The notes under the pieces: model-generated
Seen by the model: the letters and a program-made list of their open reading frames with translations, nothing else
What the model was told of the DNA's origin: nothing
Databases searched by the model: none
Origin: Vescimonas cirricatena
GTDB lineage: Bacteria; Bacillota; Clostridia; Oscillospirales; Oscillospiraceae
Reading direction: 5' to 3'
Length of the DNA stretch: 64,000 bases
NCBI RefSeq assembly: GCF_020687045.1
Contig: NZ_JAJEPW010000012.1
Span: 1-64,000 of the forward strand
Program-made: the position numbers and the translations under genes
Shown: positions 52,632 through 61,847 of the stretch, piece by piece
How positions within the stretch are numbered: the stretch's first letter is position 1
Layout of the letters: each line of letters begins with the position of its first letter

Positions 52632-52658
52632 CAAAGGCCGTACAGTTGGCACGGCCTT
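52632..52658 (-). terminator. Hairpin between the 141-aa protein and the TrbL-like gene
   Basis: AAGGCCGT (52634-52641) pairs with ACGGCCTT (52651-52658) around a 9-base loop; on the minus strand it is followed only by TTTGCC, so termination would be partial. It lies between the stop at 52674 and the TrbL-like start at 52579. Confidence 0.45.
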
Positions 52659-52673
52659 CAAATCATGCTCGGT

Positions 52674-53099
52674 TTACATTGTCTGCGCCCACTGCTGATC
52701 GGCAGACTGGCTCATGTCTTGGAACACTTCCAGATAGTCCGATACTGCGTTGGAGAGCTTCTCGTAGTCCTGCCGGGTGGGGTGATACACATACCAGTCT
52801 ACTTTTCCATAGTCATCCCAAATGTGCGGGTCAACACCATTGCGGAAGTTGGGGTTGGAAGTTACCTTCGTCCCCAGCAGATCCGAAAAGCGAAGGCGCA
52901 GGGTATCCACCTGTCCTTCACTGCGGTTCAGAATTGTCAGCTGCAGGGCGTTGTACTGATTGGAGACGATTCCAGTGACAAATTGAATCTTTGCCCGGTT
53001 CATATCGCTCAGACGCACATAGCAGGCTCTGCCCACATAGGTGGCTTCGGGGTACCGTTCTCCGACGATCTTCCGAAGCTCCTGTTCGTAAAAAGTCAT
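52674..53099 (-). CDS. Conserved ICE protein of unknown function (141 aa)
   Basis: A soluble 141-residue protein with an alpha/beta composition (Y-P-E-A-T-Y-V-G-R-A-C-Y-V-R-L-S, I-W-D-D-Y-G-K-V-D-W-Y-V-Y). No signal peptide, membrane helix or catalytic motif is visible. It sits between the VirB2-like peptide and the TrbL-like protein, so a role in channel assembly or its regulation is plausible but unproven. Confidence 0.7.
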   Translation of the reverse strand: MTFYEQELRKIVGERYPEATYVGRACYVRLSDMNRAKIQFVTGIVSNQYNALQLTILNRSEGQVDTLRLRFSDLLGTKVTSNPNFRNGVDPHIWDDYGKVDWYVYHPTRQDYEKLSNAVSDYLEVFQDMSQSADQQWAQTM

Positions 53100-53109
53100 T
53101 GCCTATACC

Positions 53110-53457
53110 TCAAATTCCGATGATCTGCCAGATGTACAGCGGCGCCGTCAGCGTGAACACCAGGCACGCGAACAGGATGGCGGGCGCCGTCCACTCGAAC
53201 TGGCCGCTTTTTCTGAAGTCGAAATAAGCCGTACCAAGTTTGGCGAAGAAGAATACCGCCAGGATCAGGTCGATGGCGGGAAAGACTACATTGTTTACCA
53301 CGGTCTTGATCTGACCGGATGCCGTCTGCCATGTGCTTTCCACCGCTCCGGCCACATCGCCGGTGCCGGCAGCAAAGGCCGTGGTTCCCATCATGTAGAC
53401 CAACAGCAGGGACAGGGTCAGCATCACACAAAGGCGCTTGCATTTCATTTTGCTCAT
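53110..53457 (-). CDS. Small secreted two-helix membrane protein (VirB2-like/DUF3852-type)
   Basis: A 115-residue protein: signal peptide (about 1-30, ending T-A-F-A), a short extracellular loop, then two hydrophobic helices (about 55-80 and 90-115). This size and topology fit a VirB2-like channel or pilus subunit (DUF3852 group). The start at 53457 (MSKMKCKR) is supported by GGAGG. It precedes the TrbL-like region, as VirB2 often does. Confidence 0.78.
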   Translation of the reverse strand: MSKMKCKRLCVMLTLSLLLVYMMGTTAFAAGTGDVAGAVESTWQTASGQIKTVVNNVVFPAIDLILAVFFFAKLGTAYFDFRKSGQFEWTAPAILFACLVFTLTAPLYIWQIIGI

Positions 53458-53478
53458 AGATACCTCCAATTCTTGTTG

Positions 53479-55233
53479 TTATTTTGAGGGTGCGATATGC
53501 CATTCTTCCCACAGGTCACCGGCGATGCGCACGGAATCCGTCAGGTTCATACTTAGCATTCCCGTGGGTGTCCAGCAGTCCAAAAGCCAGGTATACGGCG
53601 TGTAGCTGCCGTCCGGGTACCAGATAGGTGTGAAGTGGGTCGGGCGGTCATAGGTGCTGTAGGGATTGTTTTTGAAAGCGAAGGTGGTACTCTTGCCGCT
53701 GACGCTGCGGTTCAGCAGTCTCCAGAAGCCTTCGTACCCGAATTCGGGGAAATAGGTCACAGCATTCTGCGCCGCCGTGACAGCCACGCTCTGCGTGGTC
53801 GTTACTCTGGCCGTCACTTTTTCCTGAATTCCGTACCCGCTTTTCATGGTAGCTGCAGTCGCTGTGGGCGAAAGACTATCCGGCGTGATGCGCATGGATG
53901 CGCTCAGACTTGCGGAGTAGCCGTTGTAGTCAAACTCCCACCAGCCATGATCTTCCCACCAGCCGTTATCCACCCAGTGATACCACCGGTCACGGTGAAC
54001 CACATTGTTATCGTCTACCCAGCGATCCGTGTGCCAGCACTTTTCCCAGTTCTCTACCCATTCCCAATTCTCCTGCCACCAGGGTGACCAAATGCCCCAG
54101 GATGCCGAGGTCACTTGATCTTTCTCTGGAATGGTGGACTGACGGAAAGCATCATTGCGGTCATCCGCCACCGGGTTGGGCGGATCGTTGCCGTCCAAGT
54201 CCACAACGTTGCAGGTGATCGTGCTCTGCGCCGTGCCGCCGCCAGACACGCTGACGGCAATCGTAATGACGCAGGGCTCTGACGGCGTGTGCCACTTTAC
54301 CCATACCAATTGACTGTCACCGTCCGGATAGTAGACATTGCTGACAGTGTAAGTTCTGCCTTGAATCACAAAGCGAACAGTCACAGGATTATCCGGGTCG
54401 GACTGCCCGCCGCTCACCTCCACCGAGGAGATCACATCGGTATCGACTCGGTATTCATAGTCGAAGTCGTTTACATCGGGAGGCTCCAGCTCACCGTTGA
54501 AGCGGACGACACCGATGCCGAGGGACGAGATGATCTGATCGTTGCTGACCTTGCTGTTGGTGCTGCCAGACCATGCAGGATAGCCCAGATCTGCTTCTTC
54601 AAGGAAAATGGCCAGCGGTAGATTCTTATGGGTCAGCGATCCCATCTTGCTTTGAAGATCTCCGTTTACCTTTTGGTCATAGAGCGCCGCTTCCGTGGCC
54701 GTCATGGCATAGTAGGCTCCACCGTAGACGAAGTAGGCGATAGGCTCGACAACGATTTTGTAATCGCCGGCAATAAGCGTATCAAAGTCTATTCCCACAT
54801 ATCCGGCAATCGCCCGAATGACTTGCTCGTCTGTAAAGTAGCTTCGAATCGCCGCAATGCTGGCGGGATAGTCGCCGGACGAAATGATGCGAGGCAGACT
54901 CTGCGCCGGACGGATACAGGTATAGCCGCCTACGACAGGTGACAACGCCCGCCCACTGTTATAAGAGAGCTTGGATACCTTTCCGAAGTGGATCATGTTG
55001 GTGCTCGGATTCTGATTGCTCCAGTCAATGGTGTTCCCCACGACAGCGTGGCTGTCCACATTCACCACGGAAATGCGGACACCGTCCATACCCGGATTCC
55101 AGTAGTTGGTGGATGTGCCACTGCCCATGCCGCCGCCACCGCCATCGAAGTTGCCGTCACCGGTGGCATAAGCCGGAACAACCGCACACAGCATGAGCAC
55201 AAGGGAAAGAAAAAGTGCGAGAAGTCTCTTCAT
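53479..55233 (-). CDS. Large secreted Trp-rich surface protein of the ICE
   Basis: A 584-residue protein with a signal peptide (1-23, ending A-Y-A), a glycine-rich stretch and mostly beta-rich extracellular sequence. A segment at about residues 376-431 contains 15 tryptophans in 56 residues, with many acidic and His residues. No C-terminal anchor is seen. It lies just downstream of the Tad-type pilus genes and upstream of the VirB2-like gene, so an exposed role in mating-pair contact or aggregation is a reasonable guess. No known domain recognised. Confidence 0.82.
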   Translation of the reverse strand: MKRLLALFLSLVLMLCAVVPAYATGDGNFDGGGGGMGSGTSTNYWNPGMDGVRISVVNVDSHAVVGNTIDWSNQNPSTNMIHFGKVSKLSYNSGRALSPVVGGYTCIRPAQSLPRIISSGDYPASIAAIRSYFTDEQVIRAIAGYVGIDFDTLIAGDYKIVVEPIAYFVYGGAYYAMTATEAALYDQKVNGDLQSKMGSLTHKNLPLAIFLEEADLGYPAWSGSTNSKVSNDQIISSLGIGVVRFNGELEPPDVNDFDYEYRVDTDVISSVEVSGGQSDPDNPVTVRFVIQGRTYTVSNVYYPDGDSQLVWVKWHTPSEPCVITIAVSVSGGGTAQSTITCNVVDLDGNDPPNPVADDRNDAFRQSTIPEKDQVTSASWGIWSPWWQENWEWVENWEKCWHTDRWVDDNNVVHRDRWYHWVDNGWWEDHGWWEFDYNGYSASLSASMRITPDSLSPTATAATMKSGYGIQEKVTARVTTTQSVAVTAAQNAVTYFPEFGYEGFWRLLNRSVSGKSTTFAFKNNPYSTYDRPTHFTPIWYPDGSYTPYTWLLDCWTPTGMLSMNLTDSVRIAGDLWEEWHIAPSK

Positions 55234-55254
55234 GGATTCCTCCTTTCAACGCTT

Positions 55255-55291
55255 CGGAAAAAGAAAAGGCGCAGCCATTTCTGACTGCGCC
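55255..55291 (-). terminator. Terminator between two secreted-protein genes
   Basis: GGCGCAG (55268-55274) pairs with CTGCGCC (55285-55291), followed on the minus strand by TTTTCTTTTT. It lies after the 192-residue membrane-anchored protein and before the Trp-rich protein, so it sets or tunes a boundary between the pilus part and the channel part of the operon. Confidence 0.82.
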
Positions 55292-55310
55292 ATGCTGATT
55301 GGGAGTACTG

Positions 55311-55889
55311 TTAGTTCCCGCCGCCCATTTCACCGATTTTATTTCCGTTTTCGTAGATGTCCTGTCCGTCGATGACCGTGTTATCGCCGCTGCTGTCTAC
55401 ATAGCCGAAGCCCGGCACATATACCTGACCGGAGGAGTTCGTGCTTCCTGCGGCAGGCTGGGATTCCGCAGGCTTGGAGGTGGGCTGTTCCGGATATGTG
55501 GGGTGCGGTTCATCCTCCGTCTTGCGTTCCGAGGTCGGTACATCCTCCGCTTTGTGATCATCCGGAAGTGTCGCCGTGCCGCTGGGCGATTCCGGCTTTT
55601 CTGGAGCGTCCGGTTTAACAGGGTTCGCCTGGATGGTCTGCTCCGTGCCGCTGGAGTTTGCACCCTGGCCGGGGTCACTCTGCTCCGGCGTCAGCGAGGG
55701 GACATTCACATCTCCCTGGCTATTGTTGATGTTCACATTGGGATCGTTGCTGTCCGGCTGACTGCCGGATACCGTTCCGGAGGGCGTCACCGTATTTCCA
55801 CCGAAGCGTCCGGCGATCCCGATGACGGCCACACCGCAGAGCAGGCAGCAGGCGGTGATGAGAATGATCCGTTTCGTCTTGTCGTTCAT
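55311..55889 (-). CDS. Membrane-anchored Pro/Ser-rich protein (DUF6550-like)
   Basis: A 192-residue protein from ATG 55889 (MNDKTKRIILITACC; AAGGAGG site): N-terminal transmembrane anchor (about 6-26) and a low-complexity, acidic, Pro/Ser/Asp-rich extracellular tail. It has no catalytic motif. It lies after the TadE-like gene and may span the wall as a stalk in the pilus or mating apparatus. Confidence 0.72.
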   Translation of the reverse strand: MNDKTKRIILITACCLLCGVAVIGIAGRFGGNTVTPSGTVSGSQPDSNDPNVNINNSQGDVNVPSLTPEQSDPGQGANSSGTEQTIQANPVKPDAPEKPESPSGTATLPDDHKAEDVPTSERKTEDEPHPTYPEQPTSKPAESQPAAGSTNSSGQVYVPGFGYVDSSGDNTVIDGQDIYENGNKIGEMGGGN

Positions 55890-55974
55890 TGATTTTCCTC
55901 CTTTTTCTGATTTATCTCTTGATTGGACAATACCACACCTTTCGGCGTAAGTCCATTGGGAAAGCGAAACTTTT

Positions 55975-56511
55975 TCAGAATACCGGCACATATTTGGCTT
56001 CCGTGTGCAGCATCATTTCAGATGCGGGCAAAAGGTTCCCAAGGAATCGCACCGGTACCTCCAAGCGGATCTCCACTGCGGCGGTATAGCCCTTGCTTTG
56101 GCCGGAACTGAGGGCGTTGTTGCTCAGCTCCACGCTCAGGCCAGAGATGGTATATTCCACGTTTCCGTTTGAGATTTTCTGATATCCGCTGCCGGTGTTC
56201 TCCAGTCCAAGCGTTGATGCCAGCTGACCGTACACATCGCCGGTATCCACGCTCTCATCCCATCGGCCTGTGCCGTCCGGATACCAGCCTGCGGCATAGC
56301 CCTCCCGCACAGCGTGGTACACATCATCATAGTTGTCGTTGATGGTGGAGATGACCGCCTGTTGGGCAGCCTCCTTGACACCTTGGGCGATGATCCACAC
56401 CCGGCTGAACTCCGCGACCATGCAAAAAAGCATCAGCAGGACCAGCACGATGGCGAGGATCATTGGGGTGCCCTCGCCGGGGTGGCGGCGAAGGAAACAG
56501 TGCTTGCTCAT
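55975..56511 (-). CDS. tadE: TadE-like minor pilin
   Basis: A 178-residue protein with a short basic leader ending in G-E-G-T-P (a prepilin-type cleavage region) and one hydrophobic helix (about 17-40), followed by an extracellular domain. This is the TadE/TadF pseudopilin pattern. Its ATG overlaps the DUF4320 stop (ATGA). It would be processed by the prepilin peptidase encoded at 61848. Confidence 0.82.
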   Translation of the reverse strand: MSKHCFLRRHPGEGTPMILAIVLVLLMLFCMVAEFSRVWIIAQGVKEAAQQAVISTINDNYDDVYHAVREGYAAGWYPDGTGRWDESVDTGDVYGQLASTLGLENTGSGYQKISNGNVEYTISGLSVELSNNALSSGQSKGYTAAVEIRLEVPVRFLGNLLPASEMMLHTEAKYVPVF

Positions 56512-56903
56512 TTCCAATACACCTCCGACTTTCCGGTGGCCTCCGACCGCAGCGTGATGGGAAATGAGCCGAAGCCGCCGAACAGGCCGATGTCCATGTC
56601 CAATGTCAGCGTTACGGTGACTTCCTCATTGAGCTGAATGCGTCCCGTTTTCGACCAGCGGATGTTGGGATCAAGTCCGGTGCTGTCGGTGAGTGCTGCG
56701 GCACGGCGGTTGGTTTCAGTTCCGACTCTGCCGGAGATCTCCGCTTCCCGTACCAGCTCCACCGCATAGGTGTCAAGCTGCTGCTTGGCGACGAATACCG
56801 GCAGGATTCGCACCGCCAGTGCCAGCACCAGCATGGCACAGGCCACCAACACGCACACATCGATATAGCCCTCGCCGGAGTGCCGTTTTCGTAATTTCTT
56901 CAT
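56508..56903 (-). CDS. DUF4320-family pseudopilin-like protein
   Basis: A 131-residue protein starting MKKLRKRHSGEGYIDV: a basic leader, the G-E-G-Y prepilin-like cleavage motif, and a hydrophobic helix (about 15-37), then a mostly beta domain. The second ATG (56903) is chosen because the first abuts the ribosome site. It is a second pseudopilin beside TadE. Confidence 0.8.
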   Translation of the reverse strand: MKKLRKRHSGEGYIDVCVLVACAMLVLALAVRILPVFVAKQQLDTYAVELVREAEISGRVGTETNRRAAALTDSTGLDPNIRWSKTGRIQLNEEVTVTLTLDMDIGLFGGFGSFPITLRSEATGKSEVYWK

Positions 56904-56915
56904 AGGCATTCCTCC

Positions 56916-57788
56916 TTAAAACAGTGCACCCAGCGAGTTGATGATCTGGTAGACGATAATGACGATGTACGTCAGCATGAAGCACATGAGCATGAGGAAG
57001 CTGAACACCCGGATCTTTGGCGGGATCTTCGCCGCCTTGGCTTTCAGGCGCTGCAGCTCCAGCGCTTTCAAGTCGTGGGAGAGCATTTGGAAGTACATCC
57101 GCCCATCATCGCCCCGCAGGATGCCGACAAAACCACGGACGATATCCGAGATGATGGCCGAACCCATACGGGCTTCAAAGCGGATGAGTGCCGCCTCATA
57201 AGAGGAGGAGCGCATATCCGCCGTCAGCACATCCAGTTCACGGGCAAAATCAGGACCGGCATGTTTCTTGTAGTTCTCCAGAATGCGCAGGACATCCCGG
57301 CTGGCGGCCAGTTCCTGATGGATGGTCGCCACGAAGCGAGGCAGTTCACCCTCCACCAGTTCCATTCTGGCCTTGCACAGTTCATCCGCCCGACGGCTCT
57401 CCTTGAAGTAAGTGAGCAGCGCCAGTACTACCACCAATGGTGTCAGGATGGGCAAGATCAGGAGGCACGGGATGATCCCCAGCAGGATGAGACAGGGCTT
57501 CAGAACGGTGTAAGCCGTAAAGACCTCGGGGGTCATATCCAGTCCTGCGGCAGTCAGCTTCGTTTCCAGCCGTCTGCGTTTGTAGGCATCCAAGCGGATC
57601 AGCGGAGCCAGCTTCAGCGACCATCCCAAAATGAGCGTCTCCATAGATTTCACAAGACTGCGCTCCTTGCGTCCTGCGGAGATGAGGGCACGCTCCGTTG
57701 CCAGCCTGGGGATCTTCAGCAGGTCCGCCAGAACGAAATACAGTCCGGCAGCCAAGGCGGCGCCGAACAGGAATAACAGCAATTTCAC
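56916..57788 (-). CDS. tadC: TadC-like pilus platform protein
   Basis: A 290-residue type II secretion F-family membrane protein with about four hydrophobic helices and the family's cytoplasmic helical domain (V-E-G-E-L-P-R-F-V-A-T-I-H-Q-E-L). With TadB it forms the inner-membrane platform for pilus assembly. A GTG at 57788 follows GGAGG by 7 bases and lies just after the TadB stop (57793). Confidence 0.87.
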   Translation of the reverse strand: MKLLLFLFGAALAAGLYFVLADLLKIPRLATERALISAGRKERSLVKSMETLILGWSLKLAPLIRLDAYKRRRLETKLTAAGLDMTPEVFTAYTVLKPCLILLGIIPCLLILPILTPLVVVLALLTYFKESRRADELCKARMELVEGELPRFVATIHQELAASRDVLRILENYKKHAGPDFARELDVLTADMRSSSYEAALIRFEARMGSAIISDIVRGFVGILRGDDGRMYFQMLSHDLKALELQRLKAKAAKIPPKIRVFSFLMLMCFMLTYIVIIVYQIINSLGALF

Positions 57789-57792
57789 CCTC

Positions 57793-58722
57793 TCACCTCC
57801 GATACTCAATGGGCTGCGTCAGCTTCACGACGAATGCGAAGGACACGAACACAGCGGCAAGGCAGACAGCGATGACCATTTGACCGGGGATGGTGGCTAC
57901 CAGCGTATGATACCAGTCCTTATTGATGAAGCGCACCAGCGGAATGTTGATCAGCACGAGGATTGCCATGGTGATGAACTCCTTGCGGGGGCCAAACACC
58001 AGATTTTCCAGTTCCGCATTGACCACCCGCATATCCGACAGCTTGCAGACGATGGGCGTCAGAATGCTTGTCAGGCTTCGGTCTGCCTGACAAGCCATTA
58101 CGGCATCGCACCATTCCCGCCAGACCTCATTGTCGATGGCGGCTTTCAGGTCAACGAGCGCCGCGTCCATATCCGGGTCGATGTGCTTGATGCGCATCAG
58201 AAAGCGCTGGAACACCTCCTGCACCGGAGGGTGCAGGTAACGGACATTCTCCTCCACGGCCTGCTGAAAGTTCTCGGTACGCAGGTAGGCCGTAGTAATG
58301 ACGGACAGCGCAGTTTCCAGTTCTGCTGCCACATCCTTTTTGAAGCTGCCTGCCGTGAGCTTGACATACCAAAACGGGGTCAGCATCAAACCAACAGCCA
58401 GCACCGGCACAAGGAAAGCGTTTCCTGCGGCAATGGCGATGCAGGCTCCCAATGCAAAGCAGAGCAGAGATGTAAAGCACACCATGGGGAACCTGTCTGC
58501 CCGTCCGGAGGCTGCCAAGACCGTCTGCGCCTCGGTAATCTCACGCCGGAGGAACCCTGCCTTTTTTCGCCTGGTCGTTTCGTTGATATCGGCACGGATA
58601 CTGCCGGGAGCTGCGGTCAAGCGGGAAAAAAGACTGTCGCTCAGTTCTCGCGGCGAGACATGCAGTACCATAAAAAGCCCTGCGATCATGCCGATGCAGG
58701 CAATCAGCTGGATCATAGTCAT
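57793..58722 (-). CDS. tadB: TadB-like pilus platform protein
   Basis: A 309-residue T2SF-family membrane protein: an N-terminal helix, two mid helices (about 80-115), a soluble helical domain (about 130-240) and two C-terminal helices. It pairs with TadC under the TadA motor. The ATG overlaps the TadA stop (ATGA). Confidence 0.88.
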   Translation of the reverse strand: MTMIQLIACIGMIAGLFMVLHVSPRELSDSLFSRLTAAPGSIRADINETTRRKKAGFLRREITEAQTVLAASGRADRFPMVCFTSLLCFALGACIAIAAGNAFLVPVLAVGLMLTPFWYVKLTAGSFKKDVAAELETALSVITTAYLRTENFQQAVEENVRYLHPPVQEVFQRFLMRIKHIDPDMDAALVDLKAAIDNEVWREWCDAVMACQADRSLTSILTPIVCKLSDMRVVNAELENLVFGPRKEFITMAILVLINIPLVRFINKDWYHTLVATIPGQMVIAVCLAAVFVSFAFVVKLTQPIEYRR

Positions 58723-60212
58723 TCATCTTCCTCCTTTCCTTGAACGAATTGCGCCAACTCTCCAAGCGGCATCCCGTTTTCGATAAAGCGGCGTCGCAGG
58801 CTTTCGGATATCTCCTCACATTTCCGGTGCTCACCCTCAATGATGAAGCGGTTGTCCTCCAAATGGTTGTCCGTGATGTGATACTCATAGAGCTTGTGAA
58901 GTCTGCGGCTTCCGTCCGGCAGAATCTCACATTCAGAGATGTTGGTGATGCGGCGCTGCTTATTCTCAAGCTGTCGGCAATAAACCACAATGGGATACGC
59001 CTCGGTGACATATCCCATGAGGGTATCGTCCGGGGTATCCACGGCGCGTTTGCAGAGGGACACCATGCGGCGGTAGGTACCCTCGCTGGAATTGGAGTGG
59101 ATGGTGGTCAGCACCGCAATGCCCACACGAGCCGCTTCCTGCGCCGCGTTGGCCTCTGGGCCGCGCATCTCGCCCACGCAGATGATGTCCGGATTGAAGC
59201 GAAGGGCAATATCCAGCAATGCGATCTGATCGATGCGCTGGCGCTCATTCTCGCTGTCACGGGTCTGCGTGTGGACGACAGAGTTCGTCACCCGCCCGTC
59301 ACGCTCCCGGATGAGCTGGAGTTCTCGAGAGCCATCTTCAATGGTAAAGATACGCTTGCGGTCCGGGATGGTGGAGAGGAGCCAGCCCGCCACGGTGGTC
59401 TTGCCGGAGGAAGTTGCTCCCGCCACGCAGATAGACACGCCATAGCGCAGGCATGCGGACAGAAAGTCCAGCATTTCCTCTGTGGCTGTGCCACTCTGCA
59501 CGAAGTCCGCCTTGCTAAGATTCCTGGGATTCACGATACGGATGGATGCGGCAACACCGGCATCCTCATCCAGCACCGGCGTTTTGATGACCGAGATACG
59601 AATATTCTTTGCCAATCGGGAGGTAATGATGGGGCTGGCATTGTCCAGTACCTTGCCGGAGTTCTGCAGCATACGGCGGATGACATTGGCGGCGTGTTCC
59701 GGCGAATCGAAATGCTCCTCCAGCTTGGCGGTATGACCGTCCGAATACTGGATCTCAATGTCCCGCCAGGAGTTGATATCGATCTCCTCAATTCCGTCCG
59801 CGAAGATGTACTTGGTTAAAAATCCGTACTCTGCCATTTCCGTGTACAGAGCGTCCACCAGTTCAGAGGCCGTCATGCCATCCACAGCAATGCGGTTCTC
59901 CTGCAGATACCGTGCCATGCGGCGCTTCATCTGCTCTTTGGCACCCGAATTATCCTCTGTGATGAGGGTGGCGTAGGTTTCCGAGAGATAGCCCTGCACC
60001 TGACTGAGCGCATCCGCAAAGGTGACGCCTTTCTCCTGCGGGGCAAAGAAGAGTTCGCTTGCACGTGGTGCAGTTGCAGTTTCCGCGAAAAGTGACCTTC
60101 CGGTGCGCTCCTCAAAGGAGATGTCATGCACCTCTGCCTGTTCCGGCTTTCTCTCCGGTTCTGCGGAGGCGGCCGGGGTAAACAGGGAGTTGCTTCGTCT
60201 TTCACCAAGCAA
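58719..60212 (-). CDS. tadA: TadA/CpaF-type pilus assembly ATPase
   Basis: A 497-residue secretion ATPase. Walker A is G-A-T-S-S-G-K-T-T (about 264-272), Walker B I-I-C-V-G-E-M-R-G-P-E-A (about 343-354), and the His box L-T-T-I-H-S-N-S is present. It powers pilin polymerisation. The first codon is TTG (60212), with GGAGG 8 bases upstream, inside the end of the TadZ-like gene. It carries an N-terminal extension of about 60 residues of low complexity. Confidence 0.93.
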   Translation of the reverse strand: MLGERRSNSLFTPAASAEPERKPEQAEVHDISFEERTGRSLFAETATAPRASELFFAPQEKGVTFADALSQVQGYLSETYATLITEDNSGAKEQMKRRMARYLQENRIAVDGMTASELVDALYTEMAEYGFLTKYIFADGIEEIDINSWRDIEIQYSDGHTAKLEEHFDSPEHAANVIRRMLQNSGKVLDNASPIITSRLAKNIRISVIKTPVLDEDAGVAASIRIVNPRNLSKADFVQSGTATEEMLDFLSACLRYGVSICVAGATSSGKTTVAGWLLSTIPDRKRIFTIEDGSRELQLIRERDGRVTNSVVHTQTRDSENERQRIDQIALLDIALRFNPDIICVGEMRGPEANAAQEAARVGIAVLTTIHSNSSEGTYRRMVSLCKRAVDTPDDTLMGYVTEAYPIVVYCRQLENKQRRITNISECEILPDGSRRLHKLYEYHITDNHLEDNRFIIEGEHRKCEEISESLRRRFIENGMPLGELAQFVQGKEEDE

Positions 60213-61019
60213 TCAGAACACCTCCTCACAGATTCGATCGATCTCCTTGCGGAATGCGCGGCTGTCCTTCATGGAGAGGTCTGCCAGCAGCTCACCGGCC
60301 AAATACTGCTCCTCCAGCTCCTGCGAATACGGCAGCCGGAAGACTACGCTGCCCAGCACCTGACCGATGCGGTCTGCCGCCTGAAAGGGCTTGATGTTGG
60401 ATGCTACCCGGTACTGCTTGTCTTTGTCCCATTTCAGTTCTCCCAGAAGCGGAAGCTGGCTGGAGAGATATCCGACCGATTTCAGGTCGCAGCTTGCAAG
60501 CTGCAGAACGCTGTCCGCTTCCATCAGCGCCACAGCGGAGAGAATGTCGTTTGCGATGTAGCTGGAGCAATCAATGACCACATAGGGCACAATCTCGCGG
60601 AGGCCGCGGATGAGCTCCTCCGCCTGCTGCTTGGTGCAGGGCGCATAGGTGTACTCGTTTTCTTTCTTGCGAAGGCCAAGCATCGTCAGGTGCGGCAGGC
60701 GCTTGAGGGTGGTCAGATTGTGCTTGATGAGATTTACGGAGATGTGCTGGGCGGCAAAGATGCTGCCGAGGGATCTATCGACCTCCAATTCCGAGGGAGA
60801 GCAAATGCAGGGCATCATAGGTGCGGTCATATCACAGAGGAGCAGCACCGTATTTTTCTTCTGGGCTGCCAAATGCTTTGCGATTTTGACTGCTGTTACC
60901 GTTTTGCCGCAGCCGGGACTGCCCCAAACGGCGAGGATGCCGCCTCCGGACTCCTCCATCGGCTCCAGCTCCTCCGGCTCCGTATTGCGGCGAAAGAGGC
61001 TGCCTTTCAGGAAATTCAT
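60213..61019 (-). CDS. tadZ: TadZ/CpaE-like P-loop protein
   Basis: A 268-residue MinD/ParA-type NTPase with Walker A G-S-P-G-C-G-K-T (33-40) and Walker B V-V-I-D-C-S-S. In Tad systems TadZ positions the pilus machine. There is no receiver domain, as is usual in Firmicute versions. It lies between CpaB and TadA, overlapping CpaB by 4 bases. Confidence 0.83.
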   Translation of the reverse strand: MNFLKGSLFRRNTEPEELEPMEESGGGILAVWGSPGCGKTVTAVKIAKHLAAQKKNTVLLLCDMTAPMMPCICSPSELEVDRSLGSIFAAQHISVNLIKHNLTTLKRLPHLTMLGLRKKENEYTYAPCTKQQAEELIRGLREIVPYVVIDCSSYIANDILSAVALMEADSVLQLASCDLKSVGYLSSQLPLLGELKWDKDKQYRVASNIKPFQAADRIGQVLGSVVFRLPYSQELEEQYLAGELLADLSMKDSRAFRKEIDRICEEVF

Positions 61020-61834
61020 TCGGTGGCCTCACTTTCCGCGGAAGGCTCCGCGCCCTCGCTTTCCTTAGATTCCGTACCCTCTGCGGTTTCGCCACTGTTC
61101 TCCGGCTCCGGTTCTGCGTACAGCTCCTCGATCAGGGCATCCTGCGCCGCAATGAACTTAGCGGCGTTTTCGGGCGTTCCGCGATACACAAGCGCCAGAT
61201 GCAACTCACTGTCCTGTTCCAGCTCCGCCAGTACCTTAGCCTGCTCCGTGGTCACCAGTAGTGTCACGGTGGAGGGCAGTTCCTTTTCATCCACCACTTC
61301 ACCGGTGTTGGCATCGTATCCGGAGGAGGCGGTCACCGAGATGACCTCCACATACTGCAGCTCCGGAGGAATGGCTGTTTCACCCTTGCCCTGATAGTCC
61401 GCCACGATGACCGTGACGATATCGCCGCTTTCCAGCTTGCCGGAAAGGCCGGTGGCAAAGCTCTTGATGGTAACGGAGATGGCCTGTTTTTTGCCGTCCA
61501 GATTATAGAGATAGGCATTCTCTGCCGCAGGAACAGCTGAAAGCTTACTGGAAAGAATGTAATCTCCGGCCGCCAGGTCCGCAGTCGCATACTTGCCGAC
61601 GACCTCTTTCTTGTCTGTCATAAGATTCTGTGGCAGATTGTAGGCACCGACCTCTACCGTCTGGACCATCTCTGCGGTGATCTCGTCACCTTCCTTGATG
61701 TCCTTCGTCACACGGACGATCTCCGTTTTCTCACTGGCGCTGCGGCTGAACAGCGGCGTAACACCGAAGCAGATGATCAGCGCCAGCAGGATACACAGCA
61801 CACCGATGACGGTGCGATTGCGAAAAATTTTCAA
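61016..61834 (-). CDS. cpaB: CpaB/RcpC-like pilus protein with SAF domain
   Basis: A 272-residue protein with an N-terminal transmembrane helix (about 8-29), a SAF domain (about 45-110: V-T-K-D-I-K-E-G-D-E-I-T-A-E-M-V) and a C-terminal extracellular part ending in an acidic, Ser/Glu-rich tail. CpaB/RcpC proteins help assemble Flp pili. The TTG at 61834 has AAGGAGG 7 bases upstream; longer frames upstream lack a ribosome site. Confidence 0.87.
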   Translation of the reverse strand: MKIFRNRTVIGVLCILLALIICFGVTPLFSRSASEKTEIVRVTKDIKEGDEITAEMVQTVEVGAYNLPQNLMTDKKEVVGKYATADLAAGDYILSSKLSAVPAAENAYLYNLDGKKQAISVTIKSFATGLSGKLESGDIVTVIVADYQGKGETAIPPELQYVEVISVTASSGYDANTGEVVDEKELPSTVTLLVTTEQAKVLAELEQDSELHLALVYRGTPENAAKFIAAQDALIEELYAEPEPENSGETAEGTESKESEGAEPSAESEATE

Positions 61835-61847
61835 ATCGTTTTCCTCC

